A stretch of 64,000 nt of DNA from Zingiber officinale (GCF_018446385.1 NC_056000.1:33827511-33891510); one strand, 5' to 3'. Shown: positions 10,897 to 23,449, counted from the first letter of the stretch. The notes: generated by a model not told the origin, from the sequence alone. Made by a program: numbers and translations.

Positions 10897-12330
10897 CTGG
10901 AAAAATTAGTTAATAGAGAAATGTACAATGTAGTTGAAATAATCGGGCTAATGTCATTGTAAGTGTGCCTCTTGACTGACCCCTGTACTATCCAAGTTCT
11001 ATTTGTATGCAATGCATGCAGAGCCAAAAAAAAAAAAAAAAACAGAGAGAATATGAATAAGACGCCTATCTCAATTCCTTGCAACTTTAGCCTATAAAGT
11101 TTCTTATGAATACATGCATACTCTTTGTGCATCAGCTAACATCTTTAGAAGCAAGAAATACAAGATTTAAAGCACAAAAATAAAAGGTTCTTTCTATACT
11201 ATGACAAATTGCCTATAAAGACTTGTGCTGCTAGAAGGCCAATTAGTGCGATACATCTTAGCACATTCTTAACAACCCTCACAAGAACTGTACATGCAAC
11301 AGGTTAATTTTGATGGGGGCTGCATAGCAGTCAACACGCGCATATGCACTTGTGTATGCAGTGTAAAAAAGGAAAAAAAATAACATGTTAATTTCATTTA
11401 AACCGATTTAGACTAAAAATCACAAGTCACTACAATTGGTAGCTTGTAAATGTTGTTATTAATGAACTATATAAATAGATGAGAATATAGTAGGGGATCA
11501 ATTTGATGGTGAAAGAGGATCAATTAGATTACACATGCAGTTGTTTCCTTATATATTACTATTTTTTTTTCCCTACTGTCTCTTGTCTAATAAGTCCAAA
11601 CATTCATTGCAATCCCCTCGGCTTTTGCTACATCTTGCACTTTTTCCGACTACTCGGGGAGTCAATCAATAGGTTGTGCAGGATCCCACCCCAGACCTAC
11701 ACATGCCTGGCTGTAGTCAGAGACGACATGGCCATGTTTAACTAGACCATGCCCAAGTTAGCACAACCAAGTTCTCAATGATGTCATGCCAGAGCCAATA
11801 TGAGAAAACTGATTTCGACCCAAAACATGCCAGGGGCAGCATGCAAGGACGGGGATCCCAACCTGCAGATTTCTTACAAGTCGGTTTAAAGGCAGCCCAA
11901 CCCAATTGACACTTCTACCATCCAACATCATGAGCCATAAAATGTGATAATTCATATCACAACAATATAAATTTTTGCATTTTAGCCTAATGGCTCACAT
12001 CGATAACTAGGGACAACAATTTAAGTGAAGTAGTCATAGATGATCTTGTCATCTTTCGAACAAAAACAGGCAAATATAATAAACAACTTAATCTAACATT
12101 GTTTAATAAAATTATATTCATTTTAATATAAGGTTAAATTAATTTATAAAGATAAACAAAATTATCTGTTTTGGGCTTATGTTTTATATTTTTGACAGAT
12201 AAACCTAAATTTAAAGTTTTCTTTCCTTATCCTTTCTCTCCAAAGAAATAACCAGAAGAAAACCTCTACTTTCAGTCTTTCTTCCAAGGCAACCAGTATA
12301 AGAACAGTTCACCTCTTTTCTTTTCAATAT
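10897..12330. other. Intergenic DNA, no gene recognised
   Basis: Contains an A18 run near 11025-11042 and small ORFs (for example 11503-11745 and 11758-11955) that match no family I know. Nothing is supported. Confidence 0.35.
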
Positions 12331-12333
12331 TAT

Positions 12334-12372
12334 ATATATATATATATATATATAGTTCACCTCTTTTCTTTT

Positions 12373-12448
<76 letters not shown>
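12334..12448. repeat. (AT)n microsatellites
   Basis: Two AT dinucleotide runs (about 12334-12352 and 12377-12448) separated by a repeated AGTTCACCTCTTTTCTTTTC segment that also occurs just before the first run. This suggests slippage or a small duplication. Confidence 0.9.
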
Positions 12449-12451
<3 letters not shown>

Positions 12452-12690
12452 AATACTATTATGCTATCTGAATGTATTCTAGTTACTAAAAAATTGTAAT
12501 TTCTATCAGACTTTTGATTTCCTTAAATTCTCATTCAATTAGAAGGTTTCAGAGGGGAGTAGCTATAAATTTAAAACAACGCCTTGTAAGTTTGGAGAAC
12601 CAACAACCATCATTTTATTTTTACATCAAATATGTGGTAGAGAGTAAAGGTATGATACGATACTATTAGCCGTATCTCACTCCCCATGCT

Positions 12691-14850
12691 GTAGACTTAA
12701 ACCCTATGGTAGCACCTCCAAATTTTATTTTATTTTATTTTTTTAATAAAGAGCATGGTAGCACGTGTTGAGTTTATAGAAGGGAAAGATAGAATTAAGT
12801 TTTAAGAAACGATACCATACCAGGCCCAACGTGGGCTTGATATGAGCACGGTGGGCCTGATATGCTCTCATATCAGGCCCAACGGTGGCTGAATTTTGTT
12901 TTTCTTCAACACTTTCTACCACACTTACGGAGCTTTAAACCATGATTTGCTAGCAAAGTTGGAGTCCTTGCAATTCCATAATCCCACTCAAACTGAAATG
13001 GGTCAAATCAGAAATGTCTAGGTCCATCAGTGGGTTTTGAGCAAAACTCACTAATGGTCCTCCCCTATTTGGATTTACTTGAAATAAAGTTCCCTGTGAA
13101 GGTCTGGGTGGAGAGATGGTATATATGGTGTCAAAACGAATTTATACACCCTGAAAACTAAGTTATGGCTCCGTGCCAGTTAGCACAGAACCCACTGATG
13201 GTCATGCTGTAGACTTAAACCCTATGGTAGCACCTTCAAATTTTATTTTATTTTATTTTTTTATAAGGAGCATGGTAGCACGTGTTGAGTTTATAGAAGG
13301 GGGAGATAGAATCAAGTTTTAAGAAGCGATACCATACCAGGCCCACGTTGTGCATGATATGCGCTCATATCAGGGCCACGTTGGGCCTGATATGCTCTCA
13401 TATTAGGCCCAACGGTGGCTGAATTTTATTTTTTTCAACATTTTCTACCACACCTACGGAGCTTTAAACCATGATTTGCTAGCACCGTTGGAGTCTTTGC
13501 AATTCCATAATCTCACTCGAATTAAAATGGGTCAAATCAGAGGTGTCCAGGTCTATCAGTGGGTTTTGAGCAAAATCCACTGATGACCCTCCCCTATTTG
13601 GATTTACCTGAAATAAAGTTCCCTGTGAAGGTCTGGGTGGAGAGATGGTATATATGGTGTCAAAACGAATTTATACACCTTGGAAAGTAAGTTATGGCTC
13701 CGTGCCAGTTGGCACAGAATCCACTGATGGCCATGCTGTAGACTTAAACCCTATGGTAGCACCTTCAAATTTTATTTTATTTTATTTTTTTATAAGGAGC
13801 ATAGTAGCAGGTGTTGAGTTTATAGAAGGGGGAGATAGAATCAAGTTTTAAGAAACGATACCATACCAGGTCCACGTTGGGCCTGATATGCGCTCATATC
13901 AGGCCCACGTTGGGCCTGATATGCGCTCATATCAGGCCCACGGTGGGCCTGATATGCTCTCATATCAGACCCAACGGTGGCTAAATTTTGTTTTTTTTTC
14001 AACACTTGTTACCACACATATATAGCTTTAAATCATGATTTGCTAGCACCGTTGGAGTCCTTACAATTCCAGAATCCCACTCGAACTGAAATGGGTCAAA
14101 TCAGAGATGTCTAGGTTCATTAGTGGATTTTGAGCAAAACCCACTGATGACCTTTCCCTACTTGGATTTACCTGAAATAAAGTTCTCTGTGAAGGTCTGA
14201 ATGGGGAGATGGTATATATGATGTCAAAACGAATTTATACATCCTGGAAACTAAGTTATGCCTCCATGCCAGTTGGCACAGAACCCACTGATGACCATGC
14301 TGTAGACTTAAACTCTATGGGAGCACCTTTAAATTTTATTTTATTTTATTTTTTTATAAGGAGCATGGTAGCACATATTGAGTTTATAGAAAGGGGAGAT
14401 AGAATCAAGTTTTAAAAAACGATATCATACCAAGCCCACGTTGGGCCTGATATGACTCATATCAGGCCTACGTTGGGCTTGATATGCTCTCATATCAACC
14501 CACGGTGGGCTTGATATGCTCTCATATTAGGCCCAACGGTGGCTGAATTTTATTTTTTTTCAACACTTGCTACCACACATATATAGCTTTAAATCATGAT
14601 TTGATAGCACCGTTGGAGTCTTTGCAATTCCATAATCTCACTCGAACTGAAATGAGTCATATCAGAGGTGTCTAGGTCCATCAGTGACTTTTGATCAAAA
14701 CCCACTGATGACCCTCCCCTACTTGGATTACCTGAAATCACGTTCACTGTGATGGTTTGATTGGGGAGATGGTATAAATGGCGTCAAAACTTATTTATAA
14801 CCCCTGGATTAGAAGTTATTGCTCCGTGCCAGTTGGCACGGAACAGTGAC
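12691..14850. repeat. Four-unit tandem repeat (about 520-565 bp per unit) with hairpin motifs
   Basis: Units begin at GTAGACTTAAAC at 12691, 13209, 13738 and 14302, and the last runs to about 14850. Each unit has a T-rich block (ATTTTATTTTATTTT), one to three copies of an inverted repeat of the form TGGGCCTGATATG...CATATCAGGCCCA with a 4-nt loop (for example 13886-13915), a GGTGGCTGAATTT block, and a closing segment with GATGGTATATATGG and GCCAGTTGGCAC. Units differ by substitutions and by the number of hairpins. The short ORFs at 13645 and 14209 are copies of one unit segment and are not taken as genes. The array lies about 350 bp from the end of the decayed MULE gene, and related hairpins lie beyond its other end (21708-21765). 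Confidence 0.85.
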
Positions 14851-16563
14851 CTATTTTCTTTTTCAATGACTCCAATCTTATTTTTCAAGGATGACTACAA
14901 TCCCTTTGTCTGAGTTTTAACTCATTTATATTTCAAAACATATTTACATTACTTTGAAATTTCAAACCCCTTGCTGTTGAATTGAAATGCAGAGATATAC
15001 TAAACCTATATGGTGTGAAGTATTAATTATGCCTTCCAGGTGATGGTTGACACTTCTCATACCTACAATACCACTGTATCATAAAATAAATACTACATAA
15101 AACGATATAACATAAACATCACTTTCCAAAACTATTTTTCTTACAATCCTATGTATGTACTGCATACAAAACATATGGATCAATTCCTCCAATTTACAAT
15201 TAATTCAAGAACCAGGGGTTGGCGGCATTCTATAGGTCCTCCGATTATGGCCCAATTGTTTGCACCTGCTACATTTGACTTTTACCTTCCAATTATATTT
15301 TAACTCGATCCTTGCCTTCTTTCACCTACCCGGTTGCACAAGGCTACTGGGACATAGAATTATAATGTTGTTTACTCCCCTAGGCCAAAATTCCTTGCTT
15401 CAACAGGGGTAAATATGATCCATGTATGTCACATTCTAATTCTGTGAATGAAAATAATGTTCACAATATGGGAGTGTATCCATGTTCTGGTGAATGATGA
15501 CGACAATTGCATGTGAGCAAGGCAATCCTGAAATTTGAAACTTCCCGCAGTTATAATATTTTCTCTCCAAATCAACAATGTATGAAGTGCCTCATGTCTC
15601 TACTTCCATTTTAGATTGAGAGTAGGGGTGAACTTTATATCATCTAGCTTTCACCCTCCTTGATTCCATTTATTTGGTAGGATGAGGTGTCAACGCAACA
15701 TACCATTTCGACACTTCCTCTCTACGGTTAAAGAACAATTGAGCAACTTTTCTTCTGGTATTATCAATTAACATGTTTGTGGGAAGTTCACGCGTCTCCT
15801 TGAATAAAGTATTTAAACTCTCTACACAATTGGTTGTTTGCATTGTGTACCTTCTGCCACTAAAGTGTGCATTAGCCCATCTTTTAAGGTCAATGTTCTG
15901 AAGCCACTTATGAGCATCTGAATATTTTTCAAGCATGGACTACATTATGAGATCATATTAGAGTGTTGTGTTTGCTCGAGCTGCTGCCCAAAACAAGCCT
16001 AAACCTGACCTACTGCCAGTATCTGTTACCATATTGCAAGACATGTGGTGGTAACAAAAACCATGATGAGCGGTAGGATAGACTTTCCTAACCGCTGATA
16101 TAATGTCGCGATGTCTATATGATACTATAGTTATTAACTCTGGATCAACATTAAAGAATCTCTTCGTATGATCCAAAAACCACTCTCATGCAGACCCATA
16201 TTCAACTTCAGCGATTCCAAAGACTACTGGGAGGACATTGTCATTAGCATCAATTGATGTTGCCATTAACAACACACCCGGATATTTGCCTCTTAGGTGT
16301 GTAACATCAATTCCAATCAATTTGCGAAGATAAGACCTGGATACTCTTCAACAAGCTCCAAAACCCCAAAAACAGCGTTGGAACTGATTATCCCCATTCC
16401 TGTGTAGTGACACATAGGTTTCACTATCCCTGACTCTTAACTCACGCAGATATAGTGGAAGATCTCTATATACTTGGTCATAATCTCCAACAACTTTCTT
16501 CATCGCTTTCTTTCGAGCTATGTATGCTTTTCTGTATAATATGGTCACTCCAAACCTAGCTTT

Positions 16564-17474
16564 TGTAGATGTAGCGGAGGCCGGCAAGAGGGGGGTGAAT
16601 TGCCTGAGAAATAAAAATAACCTTCCTCGGATCTTTCAACTCGAAAATGCAATAGTAAAATAATAACAATTAAATCAACAGAAATGAAAAGAGACTCAGC
16701 AGTTAACCTGGTTACAACCAAGGAGGTTGTTAATCCAGGGCGATGAAAAGCACACTAGAAAAGATCTCCTTTATTGAAGGCTTCCAGCCTTTTACACTCT
16801 AACAGCTCAGAACTATTGCTAGGAATTGCTTACAGAGTTGAATACTCAATTGATGTTGAATTCCTAGTTCCAGGGGTCTTTAAATAGCCTCTGGAAATCT
16901 GATCTCGAGGGTCCGAGGCGCCTCCAACAGGGGTCCAAGGCGCCTCCATCGAGTGGGCGGATAAAACTTTATCCGCAGCACAAACAGTCACTTTTGACCA
17001 GTTGAAGGCGCCTTCATCAAGCCTGAGGCGCCTCCAAGGCAGATGGAGGCGCCTCCAAGGTGGAGGTGCCTCCAGTACTGGCTTGAGGCGCCTTAAGCTC
17101 TATTTCCAGCATCCTTTCGCTTTTGCTTTGACTTTCGAAGCTCCGTTCTTTTGGGTGATTCCGGCCAACCGAAATAGGGCTCACCCGAACTCAATTCCCG
17201 GCCTTCTCCTCGAGCAGCCTTCCTCCCCGACTTAACGTCCTTCGAACGTCGCGCACATTCTTCTCGCCCACCGGTGTACTCTTCCGCAGCTCTCTCGTCC
17301 TTCGGACGCACTGAGCCCGTCGACTCCTTTCCCGTGCCGTCCTTCTCGCTAGCTGCGTCTTCCGCTCGACTTCTTGCGCTCCTAAACTCCTGCACACTCA
17401 GACACAGAGATCAAACACAAAACATGACCTAATCAACTTGGTTGATTATATCAAAACTACCACGGGGTTCAACA
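16564..17474 (-). repeat. 3' LTR of the gag-only element
   Basis: 911 bp, bounded TGTAGATG...TTCAACA on the plus strand. On the minus strand a TATTTAAA box lies near 16885. Immediately upstream of it, 16913-17095 carries about seven copies of a palindromic motif of the type GGAGGCGCCTCC, some degenerate. Confidence 0.85.
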
Positions 17475-18345
17475 ATCTCCCCCTTTTTGATGTGCATCAA
17501 CCTAAGTTCAAGTTAGGGTAAAAATAGACAAATAGTAATTTTAAAGAAAATGACTAAACTAACATATTTTAGCATAAATTTGCAATAAATAAAATTGCAA
17601 CTACTTAATAAAGATTTAACCAGAATTTTTCAAAAAAATATTTTAAAAAAAAATCTCTCTCCCCCTAAACTTGTACTTCCCTCTTCCCCTTTGATTACAG
17701 CAAAAAACGGGGCAAGAATAAGAGAATATGCTTTTGAAAAATATTAAGTTAGAAAATTTTCTAAGTAAACTGAATTTTTAGAGTTTTTCAAAATAATTTC
17801 TAAGTCAAACTTAATTTTTAGAATTTTCCAACAAAATTTCTAAGTAAAATGAATTTTTAGAATTTTTCAAAATAATTTCTAAGTCAAAATTAATTTTTAG
17901 AATGTTCCAAAAAAATTTCTAAGTAAACTAAATTTTTAGAATTTTTCAAAATAATTACTAAGTCAAAATTAATTTTTAGAATTTAAAAAAAAATTCTAAG
18001 TAAAACTTTCAAGAAACATTTTTCTAGATAATTAAATTTTCTTTTCTTAAATTTTTAAGGAATTTATAAGGAAATGTTTAAAAACTTTTCAAAGTATTAT
18101 TTAATTCTAATTTTAATGCTTTTATCAGAAAGTTAATTAAACATTTTTATTTCGATATTTCGGCTTCCAGGTAGTGGCGAGACACTAGGCCTTTTTGATT
18201 ATTGGAGCAACAACCACTTCCTTAGACAAAGCTTCCATAAAGAAACTCAATGTTTAATTTTCTCACTGTAAGTTTTTAACTAAAAGAGAAATTTAGACTA
18301 GCAAGGATTTTGGAACCCAATAAAGGTTCCTTCCTACAGGGTTGG
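17475..18345. repeat. Internal AT-rich, locally repetitive segment of the gag-only element
   Basis: Starts with the polypurine tract. About 17745-18010 is a degenerate tandem repeat with a period near 60 bp (words TTTCTAAGTCAAA and TTTTTAGAATTTT). There is no coding sequence. Confidence 0.6.
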
Positions 18346-19755
18346 TTAAAAACTTAGGGGTACATATTCTTTAGGTATTCTTCTAAGTTGACCCTGATGT
18401 TTTCTTATATACCAGTTCAATTTTTCATAAATTCTTAATTTTGATTTTGGAAATTTATTTAAGCATGTATCATTCAATTTCTCAATTTCAACTTTTAATT
18501 TTTCATTTTCTAATTTTAGATTATCATACATTTCTAGTGGACATGTTTTTGCTAGGTTTAATTTCAATTCAGCATTTTCTTTTTCTAATTTGAATAAGTC
18601 TTTAGAAAGACACTTAATAAAGCGAAAAGATTGAGTCAGGGTTAGATTACGTACCTTACTTACCTGACTAGGTGAGGCTCCCCCTTCACTGCAGCTTTCC
18701 TCTTCTGATGTTCCTCCCCTTTCATCTATGCTCATCTCTGAGCTTGACTCTTCTTCCATCTGATGGTTAGCCATTAGCGCTAACCCCGAGAAGGCTTCGA
18801 CGTCTGATTCGGAAGACGACGAATCTGACCAAGTGACCTTCAGGTTCTTGTGCTTGGAGGTTTCTGGCTTCTTGTACTTGACCTTTTCCTTTTCTTTCTA
18901 CTTTCTCTTTAATTTCGGGCAGTCATCATTGATGTGCCCTTCTTCGTTGCAGTTGTAGCAACAAACTGTTCTTTTTTTTCGCTCATGCTTCTGCGATCTA
19001 AATTTGTTAGATTTAAAAAACTTATTAAATCGTCTTACCATTAATGCAGCTTCAGATTCGTCGATTGAGACTTCGGAGTTAGAATCGTTTGTTCTTGCCT
19101 TCAAGGCAATGTTCTGACTTGCGTTCTCCACTTTAATGGGCTCTGCAATCCGAGATTCGTGAAGTTCAAATGTAGAAAATAAATTTTCTAAAGTACTTAC
19201 CTCGAAGTCCTTAGAGATGTAGTACGCATCTACTAAGGAGGCCTACACTGGAGTTCTGGGGAAGGCGTTGAGCACGTACCGGATTGAGTCCCAGTTCGTT
19301 ACTTCTTCTCCAAGATTGGTTAGTTGCGTGATCAGCTCTTTGATCCTTGCTTGGAGTTGCGCTACTTTCTTGCCTTGGTTCATCCGGAGGTTCGTTAATT
19401 GAGTCCGGAGGATGTCGCGCCTCGCTAGCTTTGCTTTCGAGGTACCTTCGTGAAGCTCCAGGAATTTTTCCCAGAGGTCTTTCGCGGAGTCGTAGCTTCC
19501 GATTCGACTTACCTCTTGTGGTGGCAGCACGCTAAGCAGGTGGAATTCCGCCTTTCCGTTGGCGACAAACTCGGCTTGCTCCTTCTTGCTCTACTGATGC
19601 TCTTCTTTGTCTTTCGGAACTTCAAAACCATATTTTATAGTTATTAAAATGTCAAAGTCGGTTTTGAAAAATACCTCCATCCGGCGTTTCCATGTTGCGA
19701 AGTCTCCGTCGAACTTCGGGGGATGAATATTCGCTCTGACCATCGTCTTGATCAT
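18346..19755 (-). pseudogene. Copia-type Gag (UBN2-like domain plus CCHC knuckle), degenerate
   Basis: Starts at the ATG near 19755 (MIKTMVRANIHPPKFDGDF). It runs through a UBN2/Retrotran_gag-like region (DLWEKFLELHEGTSKAKL), a zinc knuckle with spacing CX2CX4HX4C (CYNCNEEGHINDDC, near 18950), and a C-terminal coiled coil rich in Glu, Lys and Leu (18346-18774). An in-frame TAG interrupts it near 19590, and further breaks separate the three readable pieces. It would form the capsid of the retrotransposon particle. Confidence 0.75.
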
Positions 19756-19808
19756 TGTGTTTCAGTCGGCGGTTAGTCCTTTTGAGGCGGTCTCGCTCTG
19801 ATACCACG

Positions 19809-20738
19809 TGTAGATGCAGTGGAGGCCGGCAAGAGGGGGGTGAATTGCCTGAGAAATAAAAATAACCCTCCTCGGATCTTTCAACTCAAAAATACAATAG
19901 TAAAATAATAATAATTAAATCAACAGAAATGAAAAGAGACTCAGCAGTTAACCTGGTTACAATTAAGGAGGTTGTTAATCCAGGGCGATGAAAAACACAC
20001 TAGAAAAGATCTCCTTTACTGAAGGCGGAAAAACCTTTTACACTCTAACAACTCAGAACTATTGCTAGAAATTCCTTACAGAGTTGAATACTCAATTGAT
20101 GTTGAATTCCTAGTTCCAGGGGCCTTTAAATAGCCTATGGAAATTTGATCTCGAGGGTCAGAGGCGCCTCCAACTAGGGTCCAAGGCGCCTCCATCGAGT
20201 GGACGAATAAAATTTTATCCGCAGCGCAAATGATCACTTTTGACCAGTTGAAGGTGCCTTCATCAAGACTGAAGGCGCCTTCAAGCTTGAGGCGCCTCCA
20301 AGGCAGATGGAGGCGCCTCCAAGGTGGAGGCGCCTCCAGTACTGGCTTGAGGCGCCTTAAGCTTTATTTCCAGCATCCTTTCACTTTTGCTTTGACTTCC
20401 GAAGCTCTATTCTTTTGGGTGATTCCGGCCAACCGAAATAGGGCTCACCAGAACCCAATTTCCGGCCTTCTCCTCAAGCAGCCTTCCTCCCCGGCTTAAC
20501 GCCCCTCGAATGCCGCGCACGTTCTTCTCGCCCACCGGTGTACTCTTCCGCAGCTCTCTCGTCCTTCGGACGCACCGAGTCCGTCGACTCCTTTCCCGTG
20601 CCATCTTTCTCGCTAGCTGCGTCTTCCGCTCGACTTCCTGTGCTCCTAAGCTCGTGCACACTTAGACACAGGGATCAAACACAAAACAGAACCTAACCAA
20701 CTTGGTTGATCACATCAAAACTACCACGGTGTTCAACA
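19809..20738 (-). repeat. 5' LTR of the gag-only element
   Basis: 930 bp, the partner of 16564-17474 with the same ends (TGTAGATG...TTCAACA) and the same cluster of GGAGGCGCCTCC-type palindromes (20161-20350, about eight). The PBS lies directly outside its left edge on the plus strand. Confidence 0.85.
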
Positions 20739-21565
20739 GGTTTTATATTTGCTATAATCATACTTGGCTTGTATTGTTCATTAGCAAGAAATTACTCTTC
20801 AATAAAAGAAGTTACAAAGGATGAAGAGCATGCTTGATGATCAACATTTTCCCTAATGGTGCCACATTGGTGTTCTTTTATATATTTCGTAACAATGAAC
20901 TCTACATCCCCTGGGCAACTACTCTCCATTTACACGGTTGATTGAAGCAGACGACTTTTACTTTATTTTTCCGAGTGTCGACTGGGATATATCTCATATG
21001 TTTAACCATGACATGTTTCACAAGTGCATTCTTGAACTCTTGTCGAGACGAAAAAATCTGTCAAAAAAAAATTCATGCTCATCCGTTGCCTCTTCAACTG
21101 GCCTTTGAAGCAATCGAGAATTTAGAATATATGGATCATCAGCTATTGGGAACTCCTCCTCTAAGTCACTGTACTGCTCTGGAGATATTTCATATTGTTC
21201 AATCTGCATATCATCAGCTAAAATTCTTGTACATCTGTATTACATTGCAATTCCTCTCCAATTCGGTTATAATACCCTTCCTCCTCTCTCCAAGTAGGCT
21301 CAAAGTAAACATCAAGTGTTGTACAAGGATTCAAAACTTCATCTTCTTGAATACTAGCTTCTTCATTTAGATCAAATGTTAAATTACTGCTTCTATTTCT
21401 ATTTGTGTTAGACACACAACTATACTGCGAAGATGATGGAATATTTGTTCTGGATACTTCTCCTACATTAGCTCCATGTCCAATGCCAGAATTTGTATCA
21501 AGTGTATTCCATATCTCAGAGAGAATTTCTTCAGTTATATGATCGCCCCTGATAAATAAATTCCA

Positions 21566-22602
21566 AACTAATTTAGTAAATTTGCAACTACATAATCAAG
21601 TGTTGTCGTTAATTTATAATTTTTCTCAATTGAAACCACTAGGAAGGGTTGAGCGAGGAAAAGATCTATATGATGTAAAATCCAACTTTTAACCACAGAT
21701 CACGTTAGACCTGATATCGATGATATCAGGGCCAACGTGGGTCTGATATCATCGATATCAGACCCTTACTAAAGTAGACACTTCTTGTAAACTAGGACCA
21801 CCACTGACTAAACCCTAAACCCTGAATAAAAAATGGTTAGTCAAACTTAACTATCAACCGCAGAAAATAACAAGACTTAAATCGATTAAGTATCCTATTA
21901 CATCATATTGCAGGTGTTGTTGAGTATTTATTCCCCACACAACCAAAATAAACCATAACAACCATTTTTTCCACCACCCTTTGCTACAATACTGTAATTT
22001 TTATTTACCATCACTACCCTAATTTACAGTAATAAATCTATGCATACATGTCTAAATCTTTAAATGTATTCTTCTACTAATTTCCCTCTTGCAAGAAGTT
22101 GCTGACGTTTTTAACTGCAGTTGTCCTTTGGTTTTCTCTTGAAACTCTTACGCCAATATCCCGAAAACCTAACTGGTCTATTTCAATGCCACCAACCAAC
22201 ACGAGCAGTGATGACAAGCGCAGGGTTTATATTTCTTTCGTGTTTATAACACTACGCAGAGGGATGGAGGGAAAGAGACGGTGAGATGACGTACATCCGA
22301 ACCACATATTATTTTTCAATTCGATTTGTGTCTTGGATGCTTGGAAAATGGTGATTGAAAAACGTGGTTGCCAGGTAGCCAGAGGGGTAATCTGAGAATT
22401 GAATTTGTTAAACTGCGTCCTTTGATAAACACCAACCTACGATGTGTCTTTTGGTAAATACAATATCCAAGCAACGCCCTTTGGTAAATTGCCGTTGTTT
22501 TAACCATCGAACTCATCTGTCATGACAAAAGATAAGTATGAAAAGGGCAGGGTAACGATTATATAAATTTAATGAATAAAAAAGTATTATATATGGGCTG
22601 GA
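21566..22602. other. Upstream flank of the MULE gene with hairpin-forming inverted repeats
   Basis: 21708-21732 and 21739-21765 are two adjacent hairpins. The second has a perfect 12-bp stem (GGGTCTGATATC / GATATCAGACCC) with a 3-nt loop, and the two also pair with each other. They resemble the hairpins of the tandem array at 12691-14850. The remainder (21770-22602) has no recognisable gene; 22099-22284 is an ORF without family resemblance. Confidence 0.5.
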
Positions 22603-23251
22603 TTTAGGGCTGTAAACAAGTCGAGCCGAGCCGAGCTTGGGGGTATTTAAGCTTGTTTGATAAGATAATCGAGCTGAGCCGAGCCGAGCCGAGCCGAGCT
22701 TAAAATGAACCAAGCTTTTGAAATGAGTGTTCAAGCTTAGTTTGATTTATTTTTTATGAGCTTGAGCTTGTTTGAAGCTTGACTTGCACTTGGTTCGTTT
22801 AAATGTTATTAAGCTCTCAATTCAAGCTTGACTTGAGCTTGGTTCGAGCTTGGCTTGAGCTTGGTTCGTTTAGATATTATCAAGCTCTCAATTCAAGTTT
22901 GTTTGATTGTTTGAAACTTTTAATTATTTGATTGGTTATTAAGATTGATAATTTAAATTTATTTATTTTATTTTATTTTATTTTATTTTATTGTTTATTT
23001 AGCATATTGAAAAGAATTTTATTAATAAATATTATTTGTGAATATTGTTCATGAACGTTGTTCACGAATATTGTTCACGAACGTTAACGAGCTGAACACA
23101 TATGTGTTCAAACTTGTTTGTTTAGCTTAACGAACTGTTTAAGCTTGTTTGTTTAATTAATCTAATGTATATTGAACGAATATAAATAATTTCTTATCAA
23201 GCTGAATACTAAACTTGTTCATGAACGCTTGATTCATTTATAGTCCTAACT
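22603..23251. mobile_element. Small non-autonomous inverted-repeat element with GAGCC and GTTCACGAA repeats
   Basis: The ends TTAGGGCTGTAAACAAG (left) and, on the other strand, TTAGGACTATAAATGAA (right) form an imperfect terminal inverted repeat. Inside are (GAGCC)n near 22620-22700, repeats of GAGCTTGGTTCG around 22750-22890, TTTTA repeats near 22965-22995, and GTTCACGAA/GTTCATGAA words near 23040-23090. There is no ORF. Target duplications are not clear, so the superfamily is left open. Confidence 0.5.
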
Positions 23252-23449
23252 AAATTAGATGCGACTTGATGGACCACACAATAGTGGTTCCCACTACTTG
23301 TTGCCAACTGGACCGGTCATTTTCTTTGAACGCTGACTGAGACCTTGTACACAATCCTTCGGAGCGTTGCCGACCCTAACGGGCAATCCGATTCGTCAAT
23401 CACCACACAGTTTTATCCAACGGCTCTGATCGACTCAGGCCTGCTGGTT

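Larger units (their letters stand above)
16564..20738 (-). mobile_element. Gag-only (TR-GAG-type) LTR retrotransposon inserted in the MULE gene
   Basis: A complete 4.2-kb unit: LTRs at 16564-17474 and 19809-20738, a PBS matching initiator tRNA-Met on the minus strand (TGGTATCAGAGC, 19806-19795) next to the 5' LTR, and a polypurine tract (17475-17490) next to the 3' LTR. The flanking 5 bp are GCTTT (16559-16563) and GGTTT (20739-20743), a 4/5 match for a target duplication. The internal region encodes only Gag; no protease, integrase, RT or RNase H was seen. It would need proteins from an autonomous Copia relative. The LTRs differ by scattered substitutions and small indels, so the insertion is not recent. 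Confidence 0.85.
15205..21565 (-). pseudogene. Decayed Mutator-like (MULE/MuDR) transposase, split by an LTR retrotransposon
   Basis: Domains in order on the minus strand: an acidic N-terminal region (about 21565-21020), the MuDR DNA-binding region (about 20995-20800, with CFNQPCKWRVVAQ), then the inserted element 16564-20738, then the MULE core (16563-15960, with FGVTILYRKAY, THLRGKYPGVLLMATS and HHGFCYHHM), a C-terminal part with a SWIM-like zinc motif (about 15600, GLPCSHA), and a terminal zinc knuckle (CSRCKQLGHNRRTYR, near 15250). Damage: stops and frameshifts near 21205, 20870, 15940 and 16190. The Asp expected in the SDRH-type motif is Tyr (SYRHRDI). One SWIM Cys and the last knuckle Cys also read as Tyr. 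The DNA-binding region and catalytic core join across the insertion once the target duplication is allowed for. Not functional. Confidence 0.8.

Noticed and set aside
13645..14415. Pair of similar 68-residue ORFs
   Set aside because: They are the same segment of successive tandem-repeat units; the other units do not keep the frame.
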